Shown here: positions 24,105 to 34,928 of the stretch, piece by piece
Layout: each line of letters starts with the position of its first letter
How positions within the stretch are numbered: the first letter of the stretch is position 1
Assembly: GCA_910592205.1 (NCBI GenBank)
Contig: CAJVPJ010000149.1
Coordinates: 1 to 39,938 of the forward strand
DNA: 39,938 nt
Direction of reading: 5' to 3'
Source of the DNA: Paraglomus occultum
Lineage: Eukaryota > Glomeromycota > Glomeromycetes > Paraglomerales > Paraglomeraceae
Made by a program: the position numbers and the translations under genes
Notes under the pieces: generated by a model
Databases searched by the model: none
The model's input: the letters and a program-made list of their open reading frames with translations, nothing else
What the model was told of the DNA's origin: nothing

Positions 24105-25292
24105 ATGTCTACTTTACGTAATGCATTACATAGGCGTGATCACAAAGAACGCGCACAACCTCTCGCTAGAGAGAAACGTGGTTTACTTGAGAAGCACAAA
24201 GACTACGTTCTTCGTGCTAAAGACTATAATTTTAAGCAAAAGAGATTAAAATCTCTAAAGGAAAAAGCGTTTTTTAGGAATCCTGATGAATTCTATTTCA
24301 AAATGATAAATACGAAGACAAAGGTTGTAATAAAGTGTTTATGATACCTACGTATACTCCTTTACTGATCTCGTTTCCTCTGCTTAATGGGCGGTTAGGG
24401 AGGCGTGCATATAGCTCAGAGGAATGACGCATACGCTGGTGAAGATATTAAACTGTTAAAGTCACAAGATTTAAACTATATAAAAACTCAAAGAGATATT
24501 GGGAATAAGGTCAGACATGAATATATTGATTATGTTGGTCTTTAAGGCGATTCTCTGATATGAAATACTCGACATTGGGATAGAAAGTCGACAGGCTTTT
24601 AAATGATATGATCTTATTGGACAACGGCGACGAAATGATTACCGCAGACAGTGAAGACGCAGAAACAAGCGTAAAACCAAAGCATATAATATTTGTAGAT
24701 AGCAAAGAAGAAGGTATGCAAGTCTTTTGACAACTTGATTGTAAGCGGATTTATTATACCGGTTAACGCATCTGATGCGTTTTTTCTTTTTTTTTTACAA
24801 ATTAAACGCTCAGCTGCTAACTTCGACCCGGTGAAGCACTTTGGCACGCTTCCTGAATTAATCAATCAAAAATTTAACAGGCCTCGTGTAGAGACGCTAG
24901 AACAGGAAAGAGCAATAGCGCCAGGAGACGACATGATTATAAAAGTAAATCACAAATTGTATCATTTTCACATTTGTTGAGATTTTCTCTTTTCGTTTGA
25001 TATTGCTAAACATGTTTATTCATGAATTAGGAACTGAGGAAGGAACGTCTCGAGAGATATAAAGAGTTATTATCTCGAATTGAGCGTGATAAGAAGATGA
25101 GTAAATTGGAGCGAGAACTAGTTATTCAGAAAGCATTAATGGTTAGTGGGCAACGAGTACAGTGTATCGTGAGATGCTTAAGATGATGACATGACTCTTG
25201 TTCTCTGATAGGGTAAAGGAAGACGTGTCAAGATAGGTGAAGATGCCAATGGGTTGCCTATATACAAATGGAAATATGATAGGAAGAAATGA
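24105..25292 (+). CDS. UTP11: U3 snoRNP-associated protein UTP11
   Basis: Six exons, 24105-24323, 24399-24509, 24584-24713, 24814-24944, 25031-25141 and 25212-25292, give 260 aa, the usual length. The N-terminus [19 protein letters not shown] and the following [15 protein letters not shown], then [17 protein letters not shown] and [13 protein letters not shown], are the UTP11 signature. The C-terminus KWKYDRKK is also family-typical. UTP11 is an SSU processome component in the nucleolus needed for 18S rRNA maturation. The Met at 24105 was chosen because the family begins there; the upstream in-frame extension is not conserved. RCL1, another 18S factor, is the next gene on the same strand. Confidence 0.95.
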
Positions 25293-27047
25293 TAAAGTTC
25301 TGTTGTGGATTGTGGGTTTAATTACGGGTATAAGCGTTACTCTACTGCTGTTTTTTAGCACTAGAATAACGCCATTGTCGTAGATTTTCCGATAATGCAT
25401 CAGAAAGATTTATTTATTCTTGTTCGGCCTCATGTAATGTGCTCACAGGCGTGAGCTCTATTCAAGGTGAAGCGATTTGATATCGAATGTCGTTTCGAGA
25501 GAGTTAATGACGAAACCGAACACTGATATCATAGGAGGGTGCCGATAGTTTAGATGATTTTCTTGTAAAATTGTTCACATGATCACAGTTAAAATAACAA
25601 TTTAATAGAAAATATAAATTAATATGAACTTGGTGTTGGTCATAAGTGTGTTTGTGGACAGACTGACATTTAAGAATAACCAGTATATTGAATGCACGTC
25701 CTACGACGGAAATGGATTGCTTAAAGGACGCAAGCTAGCATGAACGGCAATAGTATACTAATACTCAAGCCCCCTAACTTTCGTTTTGTTGTCTTATGGT
25801 ATATGTTTTTCAACTCGCAGCTGAGTGGATAAATTATCGATGGATCGACCGTCGAATAATGCAGCAATCACTATTATGCACACTGTCTAAATCTTTGATT
25901 AAGCGGAATTAATTGCATATTCCGTTTTGACATAGGTCTCCCCTTCGTATCAACACTCTTCTCCTAACATGAGTTGTAGCCCTAGTACTACGCTGTCCAG
26001 AATTGAGAGTTTAATGACGATGATGTAGTGATGAGTATAAGTTGGTTCTTCGATACAGTATCCGATGGGAGTTTTCTTAAGTTTATACAAAATTCAATAT
26101 AAGAATTATACAAGATTTATGCCATTTTGTAGCTCAGCTTTTTACGAATCTGCATGTGCATTTAAAAGGCTTATATAGAGGTTTTTTCTACAAGTTCAAT
26201 AGTGATTTGTTCCCAACATGGTGTGCTTATAAAGAGGTTTTTTTATATGATGCGCTTAGAGGAGTAATAAAGGGTAGTCGCGTGATTACATAGGCACATC
26301 GCGACGTGATCGTCGTCGATCATTCGATGTAACTATAACGTTTAATACTGTTTATTCCTACTTGATTTATCAGACTATTTCTTACCGGAAACATTCTTCC
26401 TATACCAAAGACTACATCTCAATCGTGAAGAAGTACTTGAACGTCTATCAAAACGTCCCTGTGAAAAATTCCATACACGAATGAAATAACAAAACCACTT
26501 ATATTTTTATTGTTTTACTGATAGTCGCTCGGTCAACGTTGAAACTATATTTAGAGTTAAAATAAGTTGCGGGTTGTTTAATTCTTAAAAAATACAAATC
26601 TCTTTCCTAAACGAGTCGTTAATTGACGTTCTTGTTATATTCTTTATTGCACAGAAATGGCACGTCTTGGGGACCGCACTCAATCAATGTTTTAATTTGC
26701 AGAGCCAACAAAAGTGTGGGTTGGAAAGTATGACACGGACACCTACTAATATTTCGGTTTTATTATTTTTCTTTTAATTGTTATTATGGTTAATAATTTT
26801 CTGACACAGTACAGCGTATACATACTGTATAGGCGGACTGATTTGACTAGTGCCAGAAAGCAGTGTCAGCATAGCTGATGCAAGTAATTTCTTAACTAAA
26901 ATGCTATTTCAGGGCTTAGGATGATAACACCATTTCCTAAGAAAGCAAAATTCCTCCGCTTTACATTTAGTCAGGTGATCTGATCAGCTTTCCGTAAAAA
27001 AAAGAAATTTTACTTTTTTATTTCTAATTTTACATTTATAATCAGGA
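25293..27047. other. Intergenic region, nothing recognised
   Basis: 1.75 kb of AT-rich sequence between UTP11 and RCL1. No open frame above noise, no tRNA or snoRNA box pair I would defend. Two similar stretches (CTTATATAGAGGTTTTTT near 26170 and CTTATAAAGAGGTTTTTT near 26226) repeat about 57 bp apart. An ATAATCAG acceptor just before the RCL1 start suggests a 5' UTR intron. Confidence 0.4.
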
Positions 27048-28701
27048 ATGAGTGGCAGTGGGAATCTAATAAAATATTCTGGACATAATTACTTTCGTCA
27101 ACGGCTTATTCTTTCCTTGTTGAGTGGGAAGACCGTTAAAATAGACAAGATTCGTTCAGATGATGATAATCCTGGTTTAAGAGGTTGATGATTTAATAAT
27201 TGTGTTTTGAGTTGCTTTACAATTTACGCCTGCTAACGAGAGCGTATGTGACAGATTATGAAGTAAGTTTTCTGCGATTGCTAGAAAAGGTGACTAACGG
27301 ATCGATCATTGAGATAAGTTATACAGGTGAACGTCCCACTTATGATTTGCCTTGTCAGTCTCTACATAATTTATTTTTAATATTTATAGCGCTCACTCAC
27401 CTTTTTTGAATTGCAGGGACGAGCGTCTTGTATAAACCTGGAATAATCACCGGTGGAAAAGTATTTCATGAATGTCATGTCACTCGTGGAATTGGCTATT
27501 ACTTAGAACCGATGATTGCATTGGCCCCGTTTTCCAAGAATCCGTTTAACTTGACGCTAACTGGAATAACCAACGAAAATACTGATGTTTCGGCATGTAT
27601 TTGCATATGTTTGTCATTTGTATAGTTAATGAGCAGAAATACGTTCTAACGCACGCATACTCAAGGTTGATTTGATAAGGACAGTTATACTACAGCAACT
27701 GAAAAGATTTGGAATCGAAGAAGGATTAGAATTGAAAGTACGTTTAACTATTACCAGACAGCATTTATTGCTCTTTAACGATCATCCTTATTACGAATAA
27801 CTCGATACCCAATAGATTTCAAAGAGAGGGTCCCCTCCACTTGGTGGCGGTGAGGTTAATTTTCAATGTCCAATAGTGCGATCTCTGAAGCCATTGCAAT
27901 TTATTGACGAAGGACGAATAAAACGTATTCGGGGTATTGCGTAGAGTATCTATTCTCTATGTCGTCATTTGTTTGTGCACCAAAGATGTAAAACTAATTG
28001 GATCTCTGCACTCTTGTCTTTACGCAGATGTTCGACAAGAGTCTCTCCGCAGAACGCCAATAGATTAGTTGAATCTGCAAGATCAGTCTTAAATAGATAT
28101 ATACCGGATGTGTATATATATACAGATGTATATAAAGGGGAAGAATCCGGAAAGTAAGCTTGATGCGATGATAAATCTAGTCTAGTTCGTGTCAAGAAAT
28201 CAGAGATAACGCTGATACATTTATGCATAGATCTCCTGGTTTTGCACTATCTCTAGTTGCAGAATCAACAACAGGAGCGCTTGTGTCTTCTGAAACTGCG
28301 GCTAATCCAGGAGATACGCCTGAAGATATCGGGAAGCGTACAGCCCAGTTGCTGCTTTCTGAAATACGAAAAGGCGGTTGTGTTGATTCCATTAGTCAAT
28401 GGTTGGTCTTGTTACTAATGGTCCTCGGGCCAGAGGATGTCTCAAAAGTGAAGATTGGCAAATTGAGCGCATTCTCGTAAGTATTCAGTTTGTGTGTACC
28501 CGAACGTTTGTGTGACTTGTGACTGTACATTACAGTGATTTATGTCTCTATTATTGTTGCCTATCGACATATAGGATACAGTATCTCCGAGATATTAGAG
28601 AATTTTTTGGTGTAACGTTCAGAATAAAACAAGACTCGGAAACTATTTTCTTGACTTGTGTTGGTGTTGGCTACATCAATTACAGCAAGAAAGTAACTTA
28701 G
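27048..28701 (+). CDS. RCL1: RNA 3'-terminal phosphate cyclase-like protein RCL1
   Basis: Eight exons, 27048-27183, 27255-27326, 27417-27592, 27666-27737, 27816-27940, 28028-28153, 28231-28476 and 28575-28701, give 359 aa, the usual size. Signature stretches are FRQRLILSLLSGK, KRGSPPLGGGEV, RIKRIRGIA, TRVSPQNANRLV, SPGFALSLVAE, KGGCVD and the C-terminal FLTCVGVGYINYSKK. RCL1 is related to RNA cyclases but is an SSU processome factor that binds the GTPase BMS1 and is needed for 18S rRNA processing. The intron after exon 3 needs a GC donor (TCG|GCATGT) to keep frame and family continuity; the other six are GT-AG. The stop lies 43 bp from the stop of convergent RPL31. Confidence 0.94.
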
Positions 28702-28744
28702 CCGATTTATTGTTCAATATAAAATAGAGTTAATTTCACACTTA

Positions 28745-29328
28745 TTACTCCTCAACAGTAGTTGTTTGAAGACCTACGAAATGGAAATTACCCGCAGACA
28801 TTGATTAATAAAGTGATAGTGCAATATAGATCTCATTTAAAAAAACCACAGAAATCCGTACTTTTAAACGTAGTGACGGGAACAGCAGTAACATAAGTGT
28901 ACAGCTTCTCCTTGGCATCTTCTGCATCATTGCGCCGACGAGACAATCTCAATCGTACTCGACGAGGAACATTTCTCACTCCTTGCTTCCAAACTTCTTT
29001 GTTTAATTGCGGATCAAGACGAACATCACTAGTTCCCATGTGTTTCTTGGCAAAAGCCTTGATGGCTTTAATGGCCTGCGGGGCCCGTTTTTTGAAACTC
29101 CTGCGAAATGGTTCATGTGACCGAATCAGAGGAATAAAGCAAAGAAAACAGCGTCTGGTCAGATACGAGCAAATAGTGGGGATAATTGTTGGCAGTATTG
29201 TGTATGTACCGTCCATGAATGTATTTATGTAGGTGAATAGTGTGATCTCTAGTGACTACATCATTCATCGCACTTCGTTTTCTCCTTTCCTCTTGTTTTT
29301 CCTGTTTTTCCTTTTTTTCTTTTACCAT
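28745..29328 (-). CDS. RPL31: 60S ribosomal protein L31 (eL31)
   Basis: Minus-strand exons 29328-29210, 29100-28862 and 28773-28745 give 128 aa. A Lys/Glu-rich start is followed by [22 protein letters not shown], then [34 protein letters not shown] and [13 protein letters not shown], all diagnostic of eL31 at the exit side of the large ribosomal subunit. The nine-codon last exon supplies the family C-terminus LQTTTVEE, which supports the splice at 28861. The N-terminal tail is slightly longer than in yeast. It is divergent from ASF1 across 430 bp. Confidence 0.95.
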
Positions 29329-29758
29329 TGTTCTGGATTGAGAAAAGGATGATATTTTATTAGAACGACAAAAAATCGCCTTTTGACTTTTGTGTTTTGT
29401 TTTGTAATCGCGTCTGATGAGATTACTGCATTCTTATATTAGACATGTTCAGATGGATGCCTACCCGTTTTCCCTTTACAAGATGTTAAATATGCATGAA
29501 CTTTCTGGATGTAAAAGCCTTTAAATCACGTTACATAAATCTGCATTCACTTGACATTCAACAACCAACCAACGAACAAGGATCGACATTCAAGGTATTC
29601 GTGACTCGGACCATTTAAATAATCCCAGTTTCCCGTTCGTCGCGGTATTATCCAATCACGCATTCAAACGCCCACATTTAACACGACGTAGGTGCCGTCA
29701 ATAAAGAACGCATCGACATTGACGTACACACGAGCTCTCCATACATACTAGGTCAAAA
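29329..29758. promoter_or_regulatory. Divergent promoter region of RPL31 and ASF1
   Basis: 430 bp between start codons. The RPL31-proximal part is T-rich on the plus strand (an A-rich leader on the transcript). A CATTTAACACGACG / ACGTAGGTGCCGTCAATAAA stretch near 29674-29705 precedes ASF1. No defined factor site can be assigned. Confidence 0.35.
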
Positions 29759-30415
29759 ATGTCTCTTGTTAATATAACAGACATCAAAGTTCTTGACAAT
29801 CCTTCATTATTTGGTGCGGATTTTCGGTTCGAGATCACATTCGAGCTCATTCAACCGTTACAAGAAGGTTAGAACACGTTATGGGTGGGAGTGTGAGTGG
29901 AGGTGAGGAGGGCGGTTAGGATGGACAATTGTGATCATTATGTTACGTGGTATAAAAGCTCACCTACTTTTGCTCTGGTTTGTTTAGATCTCGAATGGAA
30001 AGTAATCTATGTGGGTTCTCCTGAAAGCCCCGAATACGATCAAGTTTTAGACAGTATTATGGTGGGTCCTATTCCACCAGGAACGAACAAGTTCTTATTT
30101 CAGGTATGCGTGACATAATGCTTGCTGTACATTAATGTCTTTGTGGCATGTAGTAAATAGTCTTTTTTTAATGAACAGGTGCCAGCTCCGGATCCATCCA
30201 AGATCCTTCCGGAAAATGTTTTAGATGTCACTGTAGTAATTATTACATGCTCGTATCGTGATCAAGAATTTGTACGTGTAGGATACTACGTTAACAATGA
30301 ATATCTTGATGAAGAGCTAAAAGAAAATCCCCCCGAGAGACCCATAATTGACAAGCTCTATAGAAACATCCTTGCTGACAAGCCAAGAGTTACAAGAAAG
30401 CCTATTAAATGGTGA
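29759..30415 (+). CDS. ASF1: Histone chaperone ASF1
   Basis: Exons 29759-29867, 29988-30103 and 30179-30415 give 153 aa. The N-terminus [19 protein letters not shown], then [25 protein letters not shown], the [21 protein letters not shown] strand and [14 protein letters not shown] cover the whole immunoglobulin-like core that binds the H3-H4 dimer. The chaperone acts in replication-coupled and independent nucleosome assembly. The frame ends at PIKW-stop, where the conserved core ends. The stop overlaps a good splice donor (ATG|GTGAGT), so a C-terminal acidic tail encoded by a further exon is possible, but I see no convincing exon in the next 700 bp. Confidence 0.93.
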
Positions 30416-31539
30416 GTGTGTGGTATTTGTAAATTGAGCGGGTGAGGGTTGTCTTGATGACATTCGGGAATACTAGATAGTATTTTCTTGGGCGTTGACG
30501 AACATTCATAGTATTTACAAGCATTTAAACGTGTATATTACGCACATAAATCATTAAACACGATCTTGAGACAATTATTAGCAGAATGCTTGTAAGAAGT
30601 GTTTCGAACAGGCAAGTCTCAATATAATTGCTTGCCTGGTTCTAAAATGTCTCTTATTTGAGACATGGAATTGAGTACATTATTGAGGATATGCATTACT
30701 GAGGACAATGCTCGGTATGGTTTATTGAGAAAACGTCATGCATAATTGACCATCATTGCAATTTTTTGATTAACTCAATGTCTGATAATCTAGAAGGTAT
30801 GTAAGTTGAAATCCAGGTTCAGTACATATTTATGTGAGACAGGATAACTATCAGTTTAAAATGCAAGCATTTGTTTCATGATCTAATCCTGCATAGAGTC
30901 ATTGTTACTATAGACTAAATTAGCTAACTCATATTACAATCCTGCTACTTTCATGGTTAGCCGTCTATTACATTTTACTCTTAAAAATTATTTTGTTATT
31001 ATTATTAATCTTTGGGTAGAGCAAAACGGTCTAAATGAAATGCGCATATACGTATAACGGCTGGCGTGGCTGGGGCGTTAGCTAATATGGCTGGATAAAG
31101 GGAATGGTCAACACTATTTATTTAAAAAAGGACGTTTCAGCGATTTCAATAATTTTGATTTACAGAGTGCAATCTTAACGTTAACTCGGGAACTTTTGCA
31201 AATCCGAATCGATCGACCTAATACACACCTCTCGTGTGCGTTTACGCCGCTTGTTTGAACCATATGGTAACGGTAGCGAAGTTTGAGCGATTGCATGCTG
31301 GGTGCGCGCCAATACGGCCACATCTCGTTGCGAGTCTAGCAGAGTTCGGACGGCACCCTTATTATTGTGCCATATTGTTAGACTACAAAGATTGCCGTCC
31401 ATCATTTGCCAGACTTTGCGCGATGCCTCTCACCTGTCTTTCAGTTTCTAGAGCCAAAAACACGTGCTTGCGCTGAAGGAAGAAGCGTCGTTAGAACATG
31501 TCAGACGGAGGAACGCTAGAACAGAAAGCAAAATAAGGG
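30416..31539. other. Intergenic region, nothing recognised
   Basis: About 1.1 kb. The last third (31150-31500) is less AT-rich than its surroundings and has overlapping open frames on both strands (31234-31476 plus, 31405-31181 minus). None resembles a known family, and the overlap suggests composition rather than coding. Confidence 0.35.
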
Positions 31540-31554
31540 TTTGGCTTCGAAGGC

Positions 31555-31696
31555 GGGACTGAATAGCTCATGCGATTACTACTTGGGCCTCACAGTCGGA
31601 CAGGTGACACATGCGATTGCTTGAGCCCCTGCCTAGGACAAGACTCACAAACGGATGTCGTGGGTCTTGCTCCCACCGCTCGAGGAGCGGTCTTCA
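31555..31696 (+). repeat. 142-bp repeat, copy 1 (tRNA-like, possible SINE)
   Basis: It begins GGGACTGAATAGCTCATGCG and ends GAGCGGTCTTCA. A second copy starts 209 bp downstream with about seven substitutions. TAGCTCATGCG near the start resembles a polymerase III A box, and TTGCTTGAGCCCC about 50 bp later loosely resembles a B box. A small hairpin CCGCTC-GAG-GAGCGG lies near the end. These features suggest a tRNA-derived SINE head, but the boxes are imperfect. Confidence 0.6.
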
Positions 31697-31763
31697 CACC
31701 AATTCGAAGCATCAACCCATAAACTCAGCATGGATCCACGGCTCTCCACTTGGCTCAAAGAAG

Positions 31764-31905
31764 GGGACTGAATAGCTCATGCGATTACTACTTGGGCCTC
31801 ACAGTCGGACAGGTGACACATGCGATTACTTGAACCCCTGCCTAGGGCAAGACTCACAAACGGATGTCGTGGGTCTTGCTCTCACCGCCCGACGAGCGGT
31901 CTTCA
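31764..31905 (+). repeat. 142-bp repeat, copy 2
   Basis: Same length as copy 1 and about 95 percent identical by eye. Weak similarity (TTGGCT and GGGGACT) reaches about 15 bp further upstream in both copies. The hairpin stem differs (CCGCCCGACGAGCGG) and is partly broken. The B-box-like segment here (TTACTTGAACCCC) is closer to the consensus than in copy 1. Confidence 0.6.
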
Positions 31906-31916
31906 ACCTCAGAGAG

Positions 31917-32235
31917 CACTTAGTAAAATTCTGTTAAACTTTTGCAAATATTCTTGAGGAGGTCCTGCGCACGTCGATTTATGCGTTCCGATTGTTCCAG
32001 TGCTTCTTCTTGTGTATCTAAATAACGGAAATAGTCAAATCCGGAACGCCTCGGAGAAGTCTTCCACCGTTTCAATGTACGTTATTTTCTGTAAGATAGA
32101 CGCGTCAGAGAGGCTCAGCGTGAAGTGATCAAGGGCCCAAGCTCCAGCAACGATAATTTGCCACCTGGCCATTGACGTAGATCCGCAAGAACAGCGACAC
32201 GTTTCCTTCAGTGAGGAACCTACCTGAATCGCCAT
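31917..32235 (-). other. Exon-like coding fragments, unresolved
   Basis: On the minus strand three protein-like stretches lie in different frames. NVSLFLRIYVNGQ (to about 32167) is followed by a GTGGCA donor, and a strong acceptor TCTTACAG at about 32091 precedes KITYIETVEDFSEAF. A stretch after a TTATTTAG acceptor (about 32018) reads DTQEEALEQSERINRRAQDLLK and runs to a stop near 31920. They may be exons of one small gene, or a decaying one. I could not find a splice combination that joins all three in frame and do not recognise the family. Confidence 0.3.
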
Positions 32236-32426
32236 GTTCGTCTTGTCCCAAGCACATACATAATAATAATAATAATATTTTGGACAGAAGCACTAGCGGG
32301 AATGTGCACGAATGAAGAAAAAATCGTGTACAGATCTGTGCACACAATTCTTACTCGAATAAACATAAATGACGTCAAGCCGAATGATCCAATGGCATCT
32401 GGGGTGCTAGACCTGACGATACCTAC

Positions 32427-33525
32427 ATGGAAAAGTTGCCAAAACACGTTCTAGAGTTGCTAACTGTCAGCAACCTAAAAGAAGTCGAACTGCCGCCGCA
32501 AGCCCAAGAATTACTTGACAAATTTGAAAAGACATACGAGGATTTGGGAACTGATTTCAGTCTATCAGATATGGATGGAATTGGTTACCCAGTGGGTATA
32601 GAAGATCCTCAGCTCAAGAAGAATATGGGGATGATATGGAGTGTCCTAGAGGGGCTGTAAGTATCAAGCTATTACTATTGATTTGTTAAAGTAATAATAT
32701 TAATATTAATATTAAACTAATTATTGTACAATTTTAGGCGGAATACTGGACGTGCACGCCAAGATTGGATGAGTCGGACTACATATACAGTGAAAATGCC
32801 CTTGTGGTAGAAGCTGTGTCCAGAATTCTCATACCAATTTTTGGCTATTGCTCAATGCCACTTACACGAGCATGGTAATATATTAATATGTATTATTATT
32901 ATTATTATTTTTAACGATTTTGTGACATGGCATGCTGACACACACAATTCTATTGTTACACTACAGGGGAGATCGTACAAGTAAATCATCTAAACATCGG
33001 AAGGTGCAGATGGAAAACCTGACTTATGCATCTTAATAGATTTTCAGGGATTTGATGTGGAACTTGCTTTCTGTGAGTTTTCATCACTGGAGATGGGACA
33101 CCCAAAGCATCGTGATGATTGGCGGAAGTCTGTGCGCTCATGTAAAGATGGCTCTGATATGCTCCGAGGCGAGTATAGTAATAAGATCACTAAATAATAT
33201 ACCAAGTATTGCAATCTTGAACAAAGGGGCAAATTTGACAGTTTCAGTTATAGACACCTTCAATGGTAAATTTTTTAAAGCTTTTGAGATATTAGATATT
33301 AACTTACTATTAAGGCCTGTAAATAGACAGAAAGTTGAAGACCTGCTGAAGAAGGCTCTTCAATTGAATACATTTGTTGATGACGTAGCCTGTGGAGTGA
33401 AAAGAGTGTTGGAAGAAAGCATGGTCTTGCCTGTTGATGAAAATGAGGAAGAAGACATAGCAACACGGGTGGAGAACTTAACCATAGCATCAACACCCTA
33501 CATATACACTCCACAGAAAAGATAA
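32427..33525 (+). pseudogene. Broken gene of an apparent glomeromycete-expanded family of unknown function
   Basis: The first open segment (32427-32655) carries ELPPQAQELLDKFEKTYEDLGTDF and GYPVGIEDPQLKKN. The second (after an ATTTTAG acceptor at 32738) reads EYWTCTPRLDESDYIY, and the third begins after a CTACAG acceptor near 32967. At least three shifts separate the pieces. Splicing at 32655/32739 leaves the wrong phase, the frame changes near 33002, and it changes again near 33180 before the final open stretch ending at 33525 (SIAILNKGANLTVSVIDTFNG...TPYIYTPQKR). The order of segments recalls a repeated hypothetical-protein family in arbuscular mycorrhizal fungi; that is from memory and function is unknown. 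Sequencing error is possible, but three independent shifts favour decay. Confidence 0.6.
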
Positions 33526-34343
33526 TACTGATTTGACAATTAACTGAAATATGTCATATTTGTCTTATTTCCTTTGAAACATACACACGGGTATTAAGAT
33601 CATAGGTAGAGGTTGACTGTCATTCATATGAGTAATATCTATTAATAAAGTGCATGTTGTGTCTATGATAGACGTTTCGAAATGAATTTAATTCATAATG
33701 TATATTAATATGATATATTGATATTAGTAAAAAATGATGGATGGTAAATTGTTTCGACCACATGCCATGCAAGCGGGTTTTGATAAAGTGATTAGTATTA
33801 TTATTACGACACAAGCGCTGAGTGTATACGGTGTGTCTGTGCCACCCGAATACGAAGTCCACAACACCGTTCAGCCACCAAAGCTTATGGTTGATGAGCA
33901 ACACAAAGTGTGCCATACTTTTTATTAACGAGATAATATGGCGTTCAACCTAAGCAGCACCATCCTTCCCCCTCCACTTACACCTTTTTAAAGAATTGAC
34001 ACATTTTATTAATATGACTGATGATAGTAATAGATCATCATAATTTATTACAAATAATGGTTCATATTCACGCTTACATAATAATAATATCCTACGAAGG
34101 AATTGAATAAATGTTAGAAACACACCAACAGTTCACTCTCGCATATATATATTATATATACGTGCAGAATCTCCATTTTAATTTGTCATCTCTCAAAAAC
34201 AGTGCTCTAATAGACCAGTGGAAATTGTTAGCTGTGAAAGAAAGTTATGTCCAACTCCGCAAAAATCGTCAATATTTATCAAAACTCTCTTCCAAAATGT
34301 CGTGCATTAGCACTCAGTACTACTACTATTATTACTTGCCTCG
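33526..34343. other. Intergenic region, nothing recognised
   Basis: About 0.8 kb, AT-rich. A 64-codon frame on + (33734-33928) and a 98-codon frame on - (33620-33916) overlap each other and have no signature. The MITE begins at its right end. Confidence 0.35.
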
Positions 34344-34345
34344 TA

Positions 34346-34926
34346 CAGTGACACCTCTATAAGTGCAAGCCCTTGGGACCGAACATTAGTTTGCATTTAT
34401 GGAGGTTTTGCATTAATATTAATAGAAGTTTCCTTTAAGGAAAGATTTTCAATTTACCTTAAATGTTGTTTATTAATTATTATTAGCTAAAAATTGCGTT
34501 AAGCTGCTTTGTTTCATTGAATTTACAATCTGACAATATTTACAGAGTTATTGTGAGCTGAGACAAAAGAAGTGAATATACTATAAACAATACTATGTTG
34601 CGGAAATATAATTGTTGATTTCAAACTTATTATTCTTGTAGAATGAAACACGACCTGAAAACAATTCACTCATGATACAGTATGTAATTCTAACATTGTG
34701 TTAATTGTTACACGGCATATACGGATAAACCACGTGATTTGCATTTAGAGATATAGACGGGACTCGCAAATCTATTGCAATTGCAAAAAATAGAGGTTGC
34801 ATTTAGTTACTAGATCCCGATGCTTGGGACTGAGAAAAAGCTTGCATTTAGGGAGGTTTTGCACTTATGGAGGTTGCACTTATGGAGGTTGCACTTATGG
34901 AGGTTGCACTTATAGAGGTGTCACTG
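34346..34926. mobile_element. 581-bp MITE with perfect 23-bp terminal inverted repeats and TA target duplication
   Basis: The left end begins CAGTGACACCTCTATA and continues to 34368; 34904-34926 is its exact reverse complement, so the inverted repeats match over 23 bp. TA lies directly outside both ends (34344-34345 and 34927-34928), the target site of Tc1/mariner/pogo elements. It is too short to encode a transposase and shows no such coding, so it is non-autonomous. Next to the right end three tandem 15-bp units TTGCACTTATGGAGG (about 34859-34903) differ by one base from the terminal TTGCACTTATAGAGG. Inside, CTTGGGACYGA-N-TTGCATTTA...GGAGGTTTTGCA occurs once near each end, in the same orientation. 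Confidence 0.9.
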
Positions 34927-34928
34927 TA

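Noticed and set aside
31181-31476. Overlapping frames on both strands in a less AT-rich patch
   Set aside because: Open frames on opposite strands with no recognisable features suggest composition only.
34859-34926. Short regular repeats resembling a CRISPR array
   Set aside because: The 15-bp units are directly tandem with no spacers, lie in a eukaryotic MITE, and match its terminus.
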